A stretch of DNA of 43,087 bases from assembly GCA_959020865.1 (NCBI GenBank), contig CAUEUD010000004.1, positions 1 to 43,087 of the forward strand, written 5' to 3'. Below, piece by piece: positions 15,181 through 23,523 of this stretch (positions are counted from its first letter, which is position 1; each line of letters begins with the position of its first letter). The notes beneath the pieces were generated by a model. The model saw only the letters and a list, made by a program, of their open reading frames with translations. It made no database searches and was not told the origin of the DNA. A program made the translations under genes and the position numbers. Source of the stretch: Eubacterium limosum (lineage in GTDB: Bacteria; Bacillota; Clostridia; Eubacteriales; Eubacteriaceae).

Positions 15181-16692
15181 ATGAACGAAATAAACTTGGG
15201 GGAAAATATGAAAAATTATATTTTGGTAATTGATGAGGGGACAACTGGGGTTCGCGCGCTGATTTATGACCGCGATATGCGCATGCTGGATTTTGTCTAT
15301 GAAGCGCTGGAGCTGCTCTATCCCGGGCCGGATGAGGCTGAGGTTGACGCCAATGAGATTTACGACAAGACAGTGAAGGCCTGCCGGGCAGTGGTGGAAA
15401 AATGCGGCGTTGCGGCTGAGGACATTGCCGGTGTGGGTATTACGACCCAGCGTGCTTCCTGGACCATGTGGAATAAAGAGACAGGGGAGCCGCTGCACAA
15501 TGTGGTGCTGTGGTTTGATAACCGGGGGCGGCACCAGAAACAGAAATATATGGACGACCCGGTTTTCAGCGGAAGCTTCCCCGGGCTGGCTGAGGCACTG
15601 CCAGGCTTTTATGTGCCGCTGGTTCTGGATAAAATCTGTGACGACTCGCCGGAATTTGCTGAGGAGATGAAAAAGGAGACGACCCTGTTCGGCAACATGG
15701 ACACCTGGCTCATCTGGAAGCTCACAAACGGGGCAGTTCATGCCACCACGGGCAGCATGACCAGCGCCGGCATGATCTACGATAATGAGCGCTGCTGCTA
15801 CAATCTGCCCTTTGTCGGCTATTTTGGCTTTCGTGAGGAGATGCTGCCGGAGGTATGTGAGGAGACAGGGTTCTTTGGCAATATGAGCGCAGATATCCTG
15901 GGAGTGGAGATCCCCATCTGCGGGGCCTTTGCCGACCAGCAGTCTGCCATGTTCAGCCAGGGGTGCCTGAGCCCTAACACCATCAAGTGCACCATGGGTA
16001 CCGGAACCTTTGTGGACATCAATGTGGGCAGCGAGATTAAGGCTGTGCCGGGGCTGAACAGCATGATCAGCTGGAATATGGGCGGCGAGCGGCTTTATCT
16101 GCTGGAGGGGCAGTCCTCCACAGCGGGAACCTGCCTGGAATGGGCAAAGAACAAGCTGAAATTCTTTGATGATTTTTCAGAGATGGACGCTCTGGCCGAG
16201 TCGGTGGAGGACAGCAACGGTGTTTATTTCATCCCCGCTCTGGCAGGTATGGCCTTTGCGCCCTACAATGACGAGACTGCCAAGGGCGCTTTTATGGGCA
16301 TTGGGCCCGGCGCTGACAGGCAGCACTTTGTGCGGGCCATGCTGGAGGGCATCGCTTTTGCGGGTGTGCTGTTTATGGAGGAGGCCGCCAAGGTGGGCGC
16401 AGGTATTGACGAGATTAAGGTGTCCGGCGGTGTGACCAAGAGCTGCTCTGTGCTTCAGACCATGGCGGACGTTACAGGGGCTAAGGTTATAAGGCCCAAA
16501 TCAGTGGAAGCCACCGCTCTGGGAGCAGCTGAAGCCGCAGCCATCCAGCTGGGATGGATGAAGCCAGCCGACGTGGAAAAATATTTGGAAATTGAACAGG
16601 TCGTCGTACCTGGTGAAAACAGTGAAAAGCTGAAAGAGACCTATCAGAACTGGAAAAAGGTTGTGGAACGGACCTTGAACTGGGACTGCTGA
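15181..16692 (+). CDS. FGGY-family carbohydrate kinase (glycerol kinase-like)
   Basis: 503 residues from the ATG at 15181 (GGAG upstream); a second ATG at 15208 with its own GGGGGA gives MKNYILVIDEGTTG, closer to the usual glycerol kinase start, and may be the true one. FGGY features: the phosphate loop DEGTTGVRA, the substrate-region GITTQRASW, the catalytic Asp in AFADQQSAMF, MGTGTF and a C-terminal KVSGGVTKS. Escherichia coli GlpK has QRE where this protein has QRA; the Arg is kept, the Glu is lost. It probably phosphorylates a small polyol other than, or in addition to, glycerol. It is first in a run of ten genes on one strand. Confidence 0.85.
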   Translation: MNEINLGENMKNYILVIDEGTTGVRALIYDRDMRMLDFVYEALELLYPGPDEAEVDANEIYDKTVKACRAVVEKCGVAAEDIAGVGITTQRASWTMWNKETGEPLHNVVLWFDNRGRHQKQKYMDDPVFSGSFPGLAEALPGFYVPLVLDKICDDSPEFAEEMKKETTLFGNMDTWLIWKLTNGAVHATTGSMTSAGMIYDNERCCYNLPFVGYFGFREEMLPEVCEETGFFGNMSADILGVEIPICGAFADQQSAMFSQGCLSPNTIKCTMGTGTFVDINVGSEIKAVPGLNSMISWNMGGERLYLLEGQSSTAGTCLEWAKNKLKFFDDFSEMDALAESVEDSNGVYFIPALAGMAFAPYNDETAKGAFMGIGPGADRQHFVRAMLEGIAFAGVLFMEEAAKVGAGIDEIKVSGGVTKSCSVLQTMADVTGAKVIRPKSVEATALGAAEAAAIQLGWMKPADVEKYLEIEQVVVPGENSEKLKETYQNWKKVVERTLNWDC

Positions 16693-16718
16693 CCGGTCGC
16701 AGCTGAAAGGAAGACAAA

Positions 16719-18482
16719 ATGCAGGAGACAATCGAACAAGAAGTGAAAAAAGCCTTTCCGGACATCCCAGTGTCCCTGTCGGTGGACACGCGTAAAATCG
16801 TCACCGTCACCGGCGAGTGTGACACCTGGGAACAGGTGGTGGACATCGGACATCTGATCGCAAAGCAGGAGGGTGTTCGGAATGTGGTCAACGAGCTGAG
16901 CGTTAAGGGCATGGCGGTCCCGAAAAAGGACTATACCGCCTACCGCGAGCAGGGAGAAGCCATCGGCGTTATTGACGACGTGGATGTGCTGATCATCGGC
17001 GCGGGCATCAGTGGCTGCGGCATTGCCAGGGAGCTTTCCAAGTACCAGCTGAGTATACTGGTGGCCGAAATGTCTGATGACGTGGCTACGGGCGCGACCA
17101 AGGCCAATAACGGCAATATCCACCCCGGGCATGCGGCTAAGCCGGGCAGCTTAAAAGCCAGGCTGAATGTGAAGGGAAACCGGATGTACACCAGGTGGGC
17201 AGAGGAGCTGGGCTTTGAGCTCCAGCGCTGCGGCTCCATGGGGGTTATTACAGAGGAAGCGCTGAGACCGGCGTTGAAGGCCGCTTACGATGTGGCGGTT
17301 CTCAATGGCGTAGACGGCGTGGAGCTGGTAGACGGCGCCCGTGCTCTCGAAATAGAGCCCAGGCTGGTGGACGCCGGTGTGACCGAGCCCCTTGAGGCGC
17401 TATGGCTGCCGAGCATGGGACTGGTTGAGCCCTATGAGGTGGCGGTCGCCCTGGCCGAAAACGCTGCGGACAACGGCGTGCGGTTCCTCTTTAACTGTAC
17501 TGTGGCCGATATTCTCACCGAAAACGGCGAGGCTAAAGGGGTGGTGAGCTCCAGAGGCATCATCCGCGCGCGGTACGTGATCAACTGTGCCGGAGTCTAT
17601 GCGGATGAGATGTCTGCCATGGCCGGGGATAAATCCTATACCATCCACCCCAGAAAGGGCACCATCGCCATTTTGGACAAAAACAAAGCGCCCGAGTTTG
17701 ACGTGATCACAGAGATTACGACCCTGGAGCGCATTAACCGCGAGAAAAACGCGGAATCCAAGGGCGGCGGCATGTGCCGGACGCCGGAGTGGAATATCCT
17801 GCTGGGGCCCTCGGCCACCGAGACCCCGGACAAGGAGGATAACGCCACCACCGAAGCGGACCTGCGCTACGCCATGGGCATCAACCAGAACGAGCGCACT
17901 GGCTACGGTGATATTATCCGGATTTTCGCGGGCACCCGTCCGGCGGATTATAAGGAAGATTTCGTCATTGAAATGTCCGACGTGACCCACGGCTTTATCA
18001 ATGTGGGAGCCATCCAGTCACCGGGGCTGGCCTCGGCTCCGGCCATCGCGGAGCTGGTGGAAAATATCCTCCTTGAGGATATGGCCGCCTGCAAAAGCCC
18101 GGTGCAGAAAAACCAAAGCTATAATCCCATTCATAAAAAGCGCCGGAACTTCCGCCATCTGAGCCGTGAGGAACAGGACGCCCTGATCGAGCAGGACCCG
18201 CGCTATGGCCGGATTATCTGCCGCTGCGAATCCATTACCGAGGGCGAGATTCTGGACGCCATCCACTCGCCGGTCATTCCCCAGTCCATTGACGCCATCA
18301 AGCGCAGGACCCGGGCGGGAATGGGCCGCTGCCAGGGCGGCTTCTGCCAGCCAAGGGTACTGGAAATTTTAGCCAGAGAGCTGGGCCGTGAGTGGACTGA
18401 GATCAATCTGAGAAATGAGGGGACCAATATTCTCGTTGACACAAGCCGTCCCGCCGCGCAGAAAGAGGGTGAAGCATTATGA
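16719..18482 (+). CDS. GlpA-like FAD-dependent dehydrogenase with N-terminal BON-like and C-terminal [2Fe-2S] domains
   Basis: 587 residues. Residues 1-70 (VTGECDTWEQVVDIGHLIAKQEG...) resemble a BON domain, unusual for this family. The DAO-type FAD domain begins at VLIIGAGISGCGIA near residue 90. The C-terminal BFD-like [2Fe-2S] domain has CRCES and later GRCQGGFC. GlpA-type enzymes oxidise sn-glycerol 3-phosphate or similar phospho-alcohols anaerobically. It starts 26 bp after the kinase and overlaps the next gene by 4 bp. The substrate is presumably the kinase product. The natural electron acceptor in an organism without quinones is unclear; the downstream GlpB-like, DUF1667 and Etf proteins are candidates. 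Confidence 0.85.
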   Translation: MQETIEQEVKKAFPDIPVSLSVDTRKIVTVTGECDTWEQVVDIGHLIAKQEGVRNVVNELSVKGMAVPKKDYTAYREQGEAIGVIDDVDVLIIGAGISGCGIARELSKYQLSILVAEMSDDVATGATKANNGNIHPGHAAKPGSLKARLNVKGNRMYTRWAEELGFELQRCGSMGVITEEALRPALKAAYDVAVLNGVDGVELVDGARALEIEPRLVDAGVTEPLEALWLPSMGLVEPYEVAVALAENAADNGVRFLFNCTVADILTENGEAKGVVSSRGIIRARYVINCAGVYADEMSAMAGDKSYTIHPRKGTIAILDKNKAPEFDVITEITTLERINREKNAESKGGGMCRTPEWNILLGPSATETPDKEDNATTEADLRYAMGINQNERTGYGDIIRIFAGTRPADYKEDFVIEMSDVTHGFINVGAIQSPGLASAPAIAELVENILLEDMAACKSPVQKNQSYNPIHKKRRNFRHLSREEQDALIEQDPRYGRIICRCESITEGEILDAIHSPVIPQSIDAIKRRTRAGMGRCQGGFCQPRVLEILARELGREWTEINLRNEGTNILVDTSRPAAQKEGEAL

Positions 18483-19726
18483 AAGAGATGAAAACAGATA
18501 TTGCCGTGATCGGCGGCGGCCCCGCCGGTATGGCGGCAGCACTGGAGGCCAGGCGTCAGGGGGCCGGAAAGGTCATGATCATCGAGCGGGATATTGAGCC
18601 GGGGGGTATCCTCCAGCAGTGTATCCACGATGGCTTTGGCCTGCACCGGTTTAAGAAACGCCTGTCCGGCACCGATTACGCCCAGCGCTTTATCGACGAG
18701 GTGGAGGCCAGCGATATTGAAGTACTTCTGGATACCATGGTGCTGGAGATCACAAGGGACAAGGTGGTTTACGCCTGTAACAACCGGGACGGCATGATGA
18801 AAATCCGCTGCGGTGCTGTGATCCTGGCCATGGGATGCCGGGAACGGACCGCCAGCCAGGTGCTGCTTTACGGCTACCGGCCGGCCGGGGTCATGACCGC
18901 CGGTTCGGTTCAGCGCTACATTAACATGGAGGGCTACCTGCCGGGCAAAGAAGCCGTTATCCTGGGCTCTGGCGACATCGGCCTGATTATGGCAAGGCGC
19001 ATGACCCTTGAGCATATCAAGGTCAAGGGCGTTTACGAGGTCATGCAGGACCCGGGCGGGCTGACCCGGAACATCGTCCAGTGTCTGGACGACTATGACA
19101 TCCCGTTGCATCTTGCCACAACAGTCACCTGGATTCATGGCAAGGACCGCCTTGAGGGCGTGACCGTGGCAAAGGTGGACGAGAACCGGAAGGTGATTCC
19201 CGGGACAGAGGAATTTATTTCCTGTGACCTGCTGGTGCTGGCCGTTGGCTTGATTCCGGAAAATGAGCTGTCCGTTAAAGCCGGCATCGAGATGGACCCC
19301 AGAACGCGGGGACCGGTGCTGGACAACCACTTTATGACCAGTGTCCCCGGCATTTTCGCGGCGGGCAACGTGGCGGTGGTCTTTGATCTGGTGGATTATG
19401 TGTCCGAATCCGGAGAGATCGCTGCGCGGGGAGCGGCCGCTTACCTGAACGGCACTCTGGACACTGAGGCTGAGGCGGTGGAAACCGTTCCGGGAGAGAA
19501 TGTGAATTTCATTGTGCCCCAGCGCATGCGTGTGGGCAGCCGCGATGAAACCACCCTGTTTATGCGGGTGAAAAAGCCGGAAAAAAGCGTGCGGCTCACC
19601 TGCGAAAACGGCGGTAAGACACTGGTATCCAAAAAACTGAAAACCGTAGCGCCGCCGGAGATGGTGGCCTGCTCAGTGACGCCAGAACACGACGCGCCGC
19701 TGGTGGTTGATGTGAAGGAGGCGTGA
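18479..19726 (+). CDS. GlpB-like NAD(P)/FAD-dependent oxidoreductase
   Basis: 415 residues, overlapping the previous gene by ATGA. The N-terminal FAD motif is AVIGGGPAGMAAA; a second nucleotide-binding motif follows at VILGSGDIGLIMARRM, and the ATG-type FAD motif appears in GIFAAGNVAVVFDLVD. The fold is the two-dinucleotide pyridine nucleotide-disulfide family, as in the alpha subunits of hydrogen cyanide synthase and the clostridial anaerobic glycerol-3-phosphate dehydrogenase set. A role in passing electrons from the GlpA-like subunit to NAD(P) is likely. No redox-active CxxxxC is visible. Gene overlap on both sides indicates a complex. Confidence 0.85.
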   Translation: MKEMKTDIAVIGGGPAGMAAALEARRQGAGKVMIIERDIEPGGILQQCIHDGFGLHRFKKRLSGTDYAQRFIDEVEASDIEVLLDTMVLEITRDKVVYACNNRDGMMKIRCGAVILAMGCRERTASQVLLYGYRPAGVMTAGSVQRYINMEGYLPGKEAVILGSGDIGLIMARRMTLEHIKVKGVYEVMQDPGGLTRNIVQCLDDYDIPLHLATTVTWIHGKDRLEGVTVAKVDENRKVIPGTEEFISCDLLVLAVGLIPENELSVKAGIEMDPRTRGPVLDNHFMTSVPGIFAAGNVAVVFDLVDYVSESGEIAARGAAAYLNGTLDTEAEAVETVPGENVNFIVPQRMRVGSRDETTLFMRVKKPEKSVRLTCENGGKTLVSKKLKTVAPPEMVACSVTPEHDAPLVVDVKEA

Positions 19727-19728
19727 GC

Positions 19729-20094
19729 ATGGTTAAAAAAGAATACATCTGTATTGTGTGCCCGAACAGCTGCCGTCTGGAGGTCACCGATGATCATGGG
19801 AGACTGACTGTGGAGGGCGCGGGCTGTAAGCTGGGCGTTGCCCACGGCGAGAAGGAATATAAAAATCCAGAGCGGATGCTGACCACAACGGTGAACATCG
19901 AAGGCGGCACGCACAGGCGGCTGCCGGTCATCAGTGACCGCGAGCTGCCAAGGGATAAAATGGAGGACTGCCTGAAGGTGCTTTACAGCCGGACGCTTAA
20001 AGCGCCGGTGGCCTGCGGGCAGGTGATCGAACAGAATATTTGCGGGACAGGGGTCGATATCGTCGCCTCCCGGTCAATGAAGGAGAGAGGTTAA
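19729..20094 (+). CDS. DUF1667 iron-sulfur-type protein
   Basis: 121 residues from the ATG at 19729, with AAGGAGG at 8-bp spacing; a GTG at 19723 is too close. The N-terminus CIVCPNSC and a later Cys in GAGCKLG form the conserved cysteine set of DUF1667, expected to hold an Fe-S cluster. The rest is short and ends near a dihydroxy-type VACGQVIEQNICGTGVDIVASR. DUF1667 genes accompany GlpA/GlpB-like oxidoreductases in clostridia and are thought to be part of the same complex, replacing the classical GlpC. The next gene starts 3 bp downstream. Confidence 0.82.
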   Translation: MVKKEYICIVCPNSCRLEVTDDHGRLTVEGAGCKLGVAHGEKEYKNPERMLTTTVNIEGGTHRRLPVISDRELPRDKMEDCLKVLYSRTLKAPVACGQVIEQNICGTGVDIVASRSMKERG

Positions 20095-20097
20095 ATT

Positions 20098-21528
20098 ATG
20101 AATAAAGAAGCACTTGTACAGGAACTGGGAAAAATTGTGGGAGCGGACAGAGTCTCAGACAGCGAGCAGGCTGTTCTGGACGCCGCCAAGGATTATATCG
20201 GCTACCGCCGCTATGAACGCGACGATAAAAAATATTGGGTGCCCCGCGCGGCCTGCGTGGTCCGCCCACAGAGCACCGAGCAGGTCGCTGAGGTGTTGAA
20301 ATACCTGAACGATAAAAAAATTGACGTGGTGCCGAGAACCGGCGGCTCCAGCGTTACCCGCGGCATCGAGCCTCAGCAGGACGGCGTGATCCTGGACGGC
20401 TCAGACATGAATGAGATCATCGAGGTCAATGAGAAAGACATGTACGTGACGGCCAAATGCGGCACGCCTCTGGAGTACCTTGAGGGCTACCTGAATAAGA
20501 TGGGCTACACCACCGGGCATTTCCCGCAGTCCCTGCCTCTGGCACAGGTGGGCGGCCTGCTGGCAACGCGCAGCATCGGCCAGTTTTCCACACTTTACGG
20601 CGGCATTGAGGATCTGGTTGTGGGCCTGGAGGCTGTGCTGGCTGATGGCAGTGTGGTCCGGATTAAAAATGTGCCGAGACGTTCAGTCGGGCCGGATCTG
20701 CGCCATCTGTTCATCGGCAGCGAGGGGCTCCTGGGCTTTATCACCGAGGCTTCTGTGAAAATCTTTAAATATATGCCTGAAAACCGCTGGATGAAGGCGT
20801 ATGGTATCAAGGGCATGAAAAACGGCCTGGCCCTGATCCGCGATATTATGGTGGCTGGTTATAAGCCTGCCGTTGTCAGACTGCACGACCCGCTGGAGGT
20901 CGCGGACCAGATGGGCGGCGTTGCGCCTGAAGGACACTGCATGCTGCTCCTGCTGGCTGAGGGGCCGGCGGGCGTCACCAAGGCTACCGGTGAGGGCATT
21001 GAGGCTCTGGCTGCAAAATATAGTCCTGTGGATATGGGCACTAAGCCTGTGGAAAACTGGCTCGTACACCGCAATGATGTCTGCGACGATATGGATAAGC
21101 CAAAATACTACGACATGGGTGTTGTAGCCGATACCTGTGAAATTTCCGGCAACTGGTCGGAGATTGGCAACATCTACGACGCAGTGCTTGAACGCCTGCC
21201 GCGGGAAATGGAAAATGTGGTTTTCCTGGGCGGCCATTCTTCCCACAGCTATATGCAGGGCACCAATATCTACTTCCAGTTCGCCTTTACCGCGGACGGC
21301 GGGGCGGAGAGCGTGGAAAAGGATTATATGAACCTGATCCGCATCATTCTGGAGGAAACCCTGAAGCGCGGCGGCAGCATTGCCCACCATCATGGCTCCG
21401 GCAAGTACCGCACCCAGTTTATGCCTCAGGAGCACGGTTCATCCTATCAGCTCATGTACCGGCTCAAGGAAGCCATGGACCCCAACCATATTTTAAATAA
21501 AGGCGTGCTTTTAGTAGAGGAAAATTAG
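20098..21528 (+). CDS. AGPS/GlcD-type FAD-binding dehydrogenase 1
   Basis: 476 residues. The FAD_binding_4 (PCMH-type) domain shows PRTGGSSVTRG and SLPLAQVGGLLATRSIGQ; the C-terminal oxidase domain has the His-rich SIAHHHGSGKYR. Several blocks (STLYGGIEDLVVGLEAV, SVGPDLRHLFIGSEGLLG, IAHHHG) resemble alkyl-dihydroxyacetonephosphate synthase more than lactate dehydrogenase. It may act on a dihydroxyacetone-phosphate-like or 2-hydroxyacid-like compound. It is only 3 bp after DUF1667, so it is part of the same transcript. Family 2 repeat DNA separates it from the Etf genes. Confidence 0.82.
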   Translation: MNKEALVQELGKIVGADRVSDSEQAVLDAAKDYIGYRRYERDDKKYWVPRAACVVRPQSTEQVAEVLKYLNDKKIDVVPRTGGSSVTRGIEPQQDGVILDGSDMNEIIEVNEKDMYVTAKCGTPLEYLEGYLNKMGYTTGHFPQSLPLAQVGGLLATRSIGQFSTLYGGIEDLVVGLEAVLADGSVVRIKNVPRRSVGPDLRHLFIGSEGLLGFITEASVKIFKYMPENRWMKAYGIKGMKNGLALIRDIMVAGYKPAVVRLHDPLEVADQMGGVAPEGHCMLLLLAEGPAGVTKATGEGIEALAAKYSPVDMGTKPVENWLVHRNDVCDDMDKPKYYDMGVVADTCEISGNWSEIGNIYDAVLERLPREMENVVFLGGHSSHSYMQGTNIYFQFAFTADGGAESVEKDYMNLIRIILEETLKRGGSIAHHHGSGKYRTQFMPQEHGSSYQLMYRLKEAMDPNHILNKGVLLVEEN

Positions 21529-21557
21529 TGCAAAAGCTGGTATAATAGAAAAATAGC

Positions 21558-21681
21558 AGTTGATGGTTGATAGTGAATAGTTGATAGTTATGGTACAAAT
21601 TTGCTAAAGCAAATTTGAGTATTAATCAAAACCGCGCTGAGGTTTTGTACCGAAACTATCCACTTTCAACTATCAACTTTA
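21558..21681. repeat. MITE-like repeat, family 2, copy 5 (GTTGATA type)
   Basis: GTTGATGGTTGATAGTGAATA at the left and the inverse ACTTTCAACTATCAAC at the right enclose CAAATTTGC/GCAAATTTG and a second hairpin. It sits inside the locus, between dehydrogenase 1 and etfB1. Confidence 0.75.
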
Positions 21682-21693
21682 ATCCAAAATTTA

Positions 21694-21736
21694 AAACTGC
21701 ATCTTCCTCTCAAAAAAACTGAGAGGGGTGCGGTTT
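21694..21736 (+). other. Stem-loop between dehydrogenase 1 and etfB1
   Basis: AAACTGCATCTTCCTCTCA pairs imperfectly with TGAGAGGGGTGCGGTTT around seven bases. There is no T run after it, so mRNA processing or stabilisation is more likely than termination. Confidence 0.5.
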
Positions 21737-21796
21737 AATCGCGTTTTAGGGGAAAAGCCTGAAAGCAGGAATAATGACAACACCAAAGGGGACAAG

Positions 21797-22561
21797 ATGA
21801 AAATTTGCGTATGCTTTAAAATTGTACCAGACCTCGATCAGGTTCTGGAATCGGACTGGAGGGATCTTTCCCAGGGACTGGACACCAGCTATGTGAAAAA
21901 AATGATCAATTGCTTTGATGAGACAGCGCTGGAGATGGCCCTGCGGCTTAAGGAAACCGCAGCAGACACCGGGGCGGCGTGCACTGCCGTAACGGTTGGC
22001 GGCGGCCTGGCAAGCCTGATGAAAGGGCTGTACGCTGTGGGCTATGACCGGGTGGTCAATATTCCGCTTGAGCACAGAGAGTTCTGCTCGGAGACTGTGG
22101 CGGCGCTGCTGGCCGATTTTATAAAAAGCGGGGATTTTGATCTGGTGCTTTTCGGCAAACAGGCCGGCATGGCCGACAGCGGCATGGTGCCGCCGCTGTC
22201 GGCTGAGCTGCTGGGGCTTCCCTTTGTCGGAGACACTGTAGCGGCATCGCTTGAAGGCGGACAGCTTGTGCTCGAGCATGAGACCCCGGCGGGGCTGGAA
22301 GTCCTGAAACTCCAGGGCCCGGTGGCGGCTTCTGTGGGTGACGCGGAGTACGCCTACCTGAGAGTGGCGACGCTGCGGGAGAAAATGGCCGCGTCCAAAC
22401 GGGATATTGAGGAGTGGCCCGCTCTGCCCGCGGAGGATACGGTTCTGCCAGCTTTCAGCCGGGAGAGCAGCGCGAAGGAGTGTGTCATGATCGAGGGAGA
22501 GAGCGGCGCGGTGAAGGCCGGCGTGGTGTATGAAAAATGGATTGAGGGGATGATATCATGA
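21797..22561 (+). CDS. Electron-transfer flavoprotein beta subunit 1
   Basis: 254 residues from the ATG at 21797 (AAAGGGGA upstream); the frame runs further back but that part is not EtfB-like. The start MKICVCFKIVPD and the block INCFDETALEMALRLKE match EtfB. The nucleotide-binding block is FGKQAGMADSGMVPP, altered from the usual GxQxxDGDTAQVGP type; Asp is retained but the rest differs. EtfB and EtfA form a heterodimer that shuttles or bifurcates electrons from a flavin dehydrogenase. The gene overlaps etfA1 by ATGA. Because of the altered motif, whether it binds AMP or a second FAD cannot be told. Confidence 0.85.
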   Translation: MKICVCFKIVPDLDQVLESDWRDLSQGLDTSYVKKMINCFDETALEMALRLKETAADTGAACTAVTVGGGLASLMKGLYAVGYDRVVNIPLEHREFCSETVAALLADFIKSGDFDLVLFGKQAGMADSGMVPPLSAELLGLPFVGDTVAASLEGGQLVLEHETPAGLEVLKLQGPVAASVGDAEYAYLRVATLREKMAASKRDIEEWPALPAEDTVLPAFSRESSAKECVMIEGESGAVKAGVVYEKWIEGMIS

Positions 22562-23523
22562 GGACAGCCTGTGTTTTTACAAGAGAAGACGATATCCTGA
22601 AAACGGCCGGGCGCATCAACGCCTTTACCGGCGCTCTTGTGGCAGAGAGAGCGCCGCTGGATGCCTGGTATCTTGGCGATGAAAAAGAGGGCGTTGCGGA
22701 GACAGCCCGCTGTGTGGCCGGCATTGGTACGGCGGTGCGCTGCCCATTGGGCAGCGGGGCCCTGCCTGAAAATTGGCTGGACAATCTGGAAGCCCTGTAC
22801 CGGGAGCGGCAGCCAGAGCTGCTGATTTTTACAGCCGGGTCCGGAGCGCTGGCAGCGCGGCTGGCTGCAAGGATCGGCGGAACCTGTCTGACAGGCTGCC
22901 GGACCCTGGGCAGGGATGCGGCTGGCCTCTGGGTCCGGCGCTCGGTTTACAATTCCCACGCCGATGCGGTCTGCCGGCCCCAGGGACGGCCGCTTGTATT
23001 GTCGGTTTCCAAGGCTGGTCCGGTATCGGAGAGCTCTGTTGGAGAGTCTGAACAGGCTGCCATAACAGAGGTGAGCCCTGTGCTTAAGCACTACGGCTAC
23101 TGCCTGGACCGAAAGCTCAAGGCCAGCAGGGAAAAGAATCCGCTGGAGGAGGCGAAGCTGGTGCTGGTTGGCGGCAGGGGCCTTGGCTCCAGGGAAAACT
23201 ACGAGCGGCTGAAGCGGCTGGCCCGGGCCTGGGGCGGCGCCTGCGGCTGCACACGGGCAGCCGCCATCAATGGATGGGCCGACGTGGCGGATATTATCGG
23301 ACAGTCCGGCCATGTGATCAGGGCTGAGCTGTGCATCACACTGGGCGTGTCGGGCGCGGCGCCTTTCATGGCTGGGCTTGAGAACGTCAAAAATCTGGTG
23401 GCGGTCAACAGTGACCCTGACGCACCGGTTTTTAAAGGCGCGGACTATGGACTGGCGGGCGACGCCCTGGAGGTTTTAGAGGCCTGGGAAAAGCAGGCAG
23501 AGGAGCAGAGACATGAAAATTGA
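22558..23523 (+). CDS. Electron-transfer flavoprotein alpha subunit 1 (divergent)
   Basis: 321 residues. The N-terminal half is diverged. The C-terminal FAD domain contains LVGGRGLGSRENYERLKRLA, IGQSGHVIRAELCITLGVSGAAPFMAGL and VNSDPDAPVF, recognisable EtfA signatures. The usual SR of EtfA (SRxxVDxGW) is TR in CTRAAAINGWAD. There is no N-terminal ferredoxin domain, unlike EtfA of the Acetobacterium woodii lactate dehydrogenase complex. It overlaps etfB1 and, by 11 bp, dehydrogenase 2, giving the order EtfB-EtfA-dehydrogenase found in LctBCD. Confidence 0.83.
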   Translation: MRTACVFTREDDILKTAGRINAFTGALVAERAPLDAWYLGDEKEGVAETARCVAGIGTAVRCPLGSGALPENWLDNLEALYRERQPELLIFTAGSGALAARLAARIGGTCLTGCRTLGRDAAGLWVRRSVYNSHADAVCRPQGRPLVLSVSKAGPVSESSVGESEQAAITEVSPVLKHYGYCLDRKLKASREKNPLEEAKLVLVGGRGLGSRENYERLKRLARAWGGACGCTRAAAINGWADVADIIGQSGHVIRAELCITLGVSGAAPFMAGLENVKNLVAVNSDPDAPVFKGADYGLAGDALEVLEAWEKQAEEQRHEN

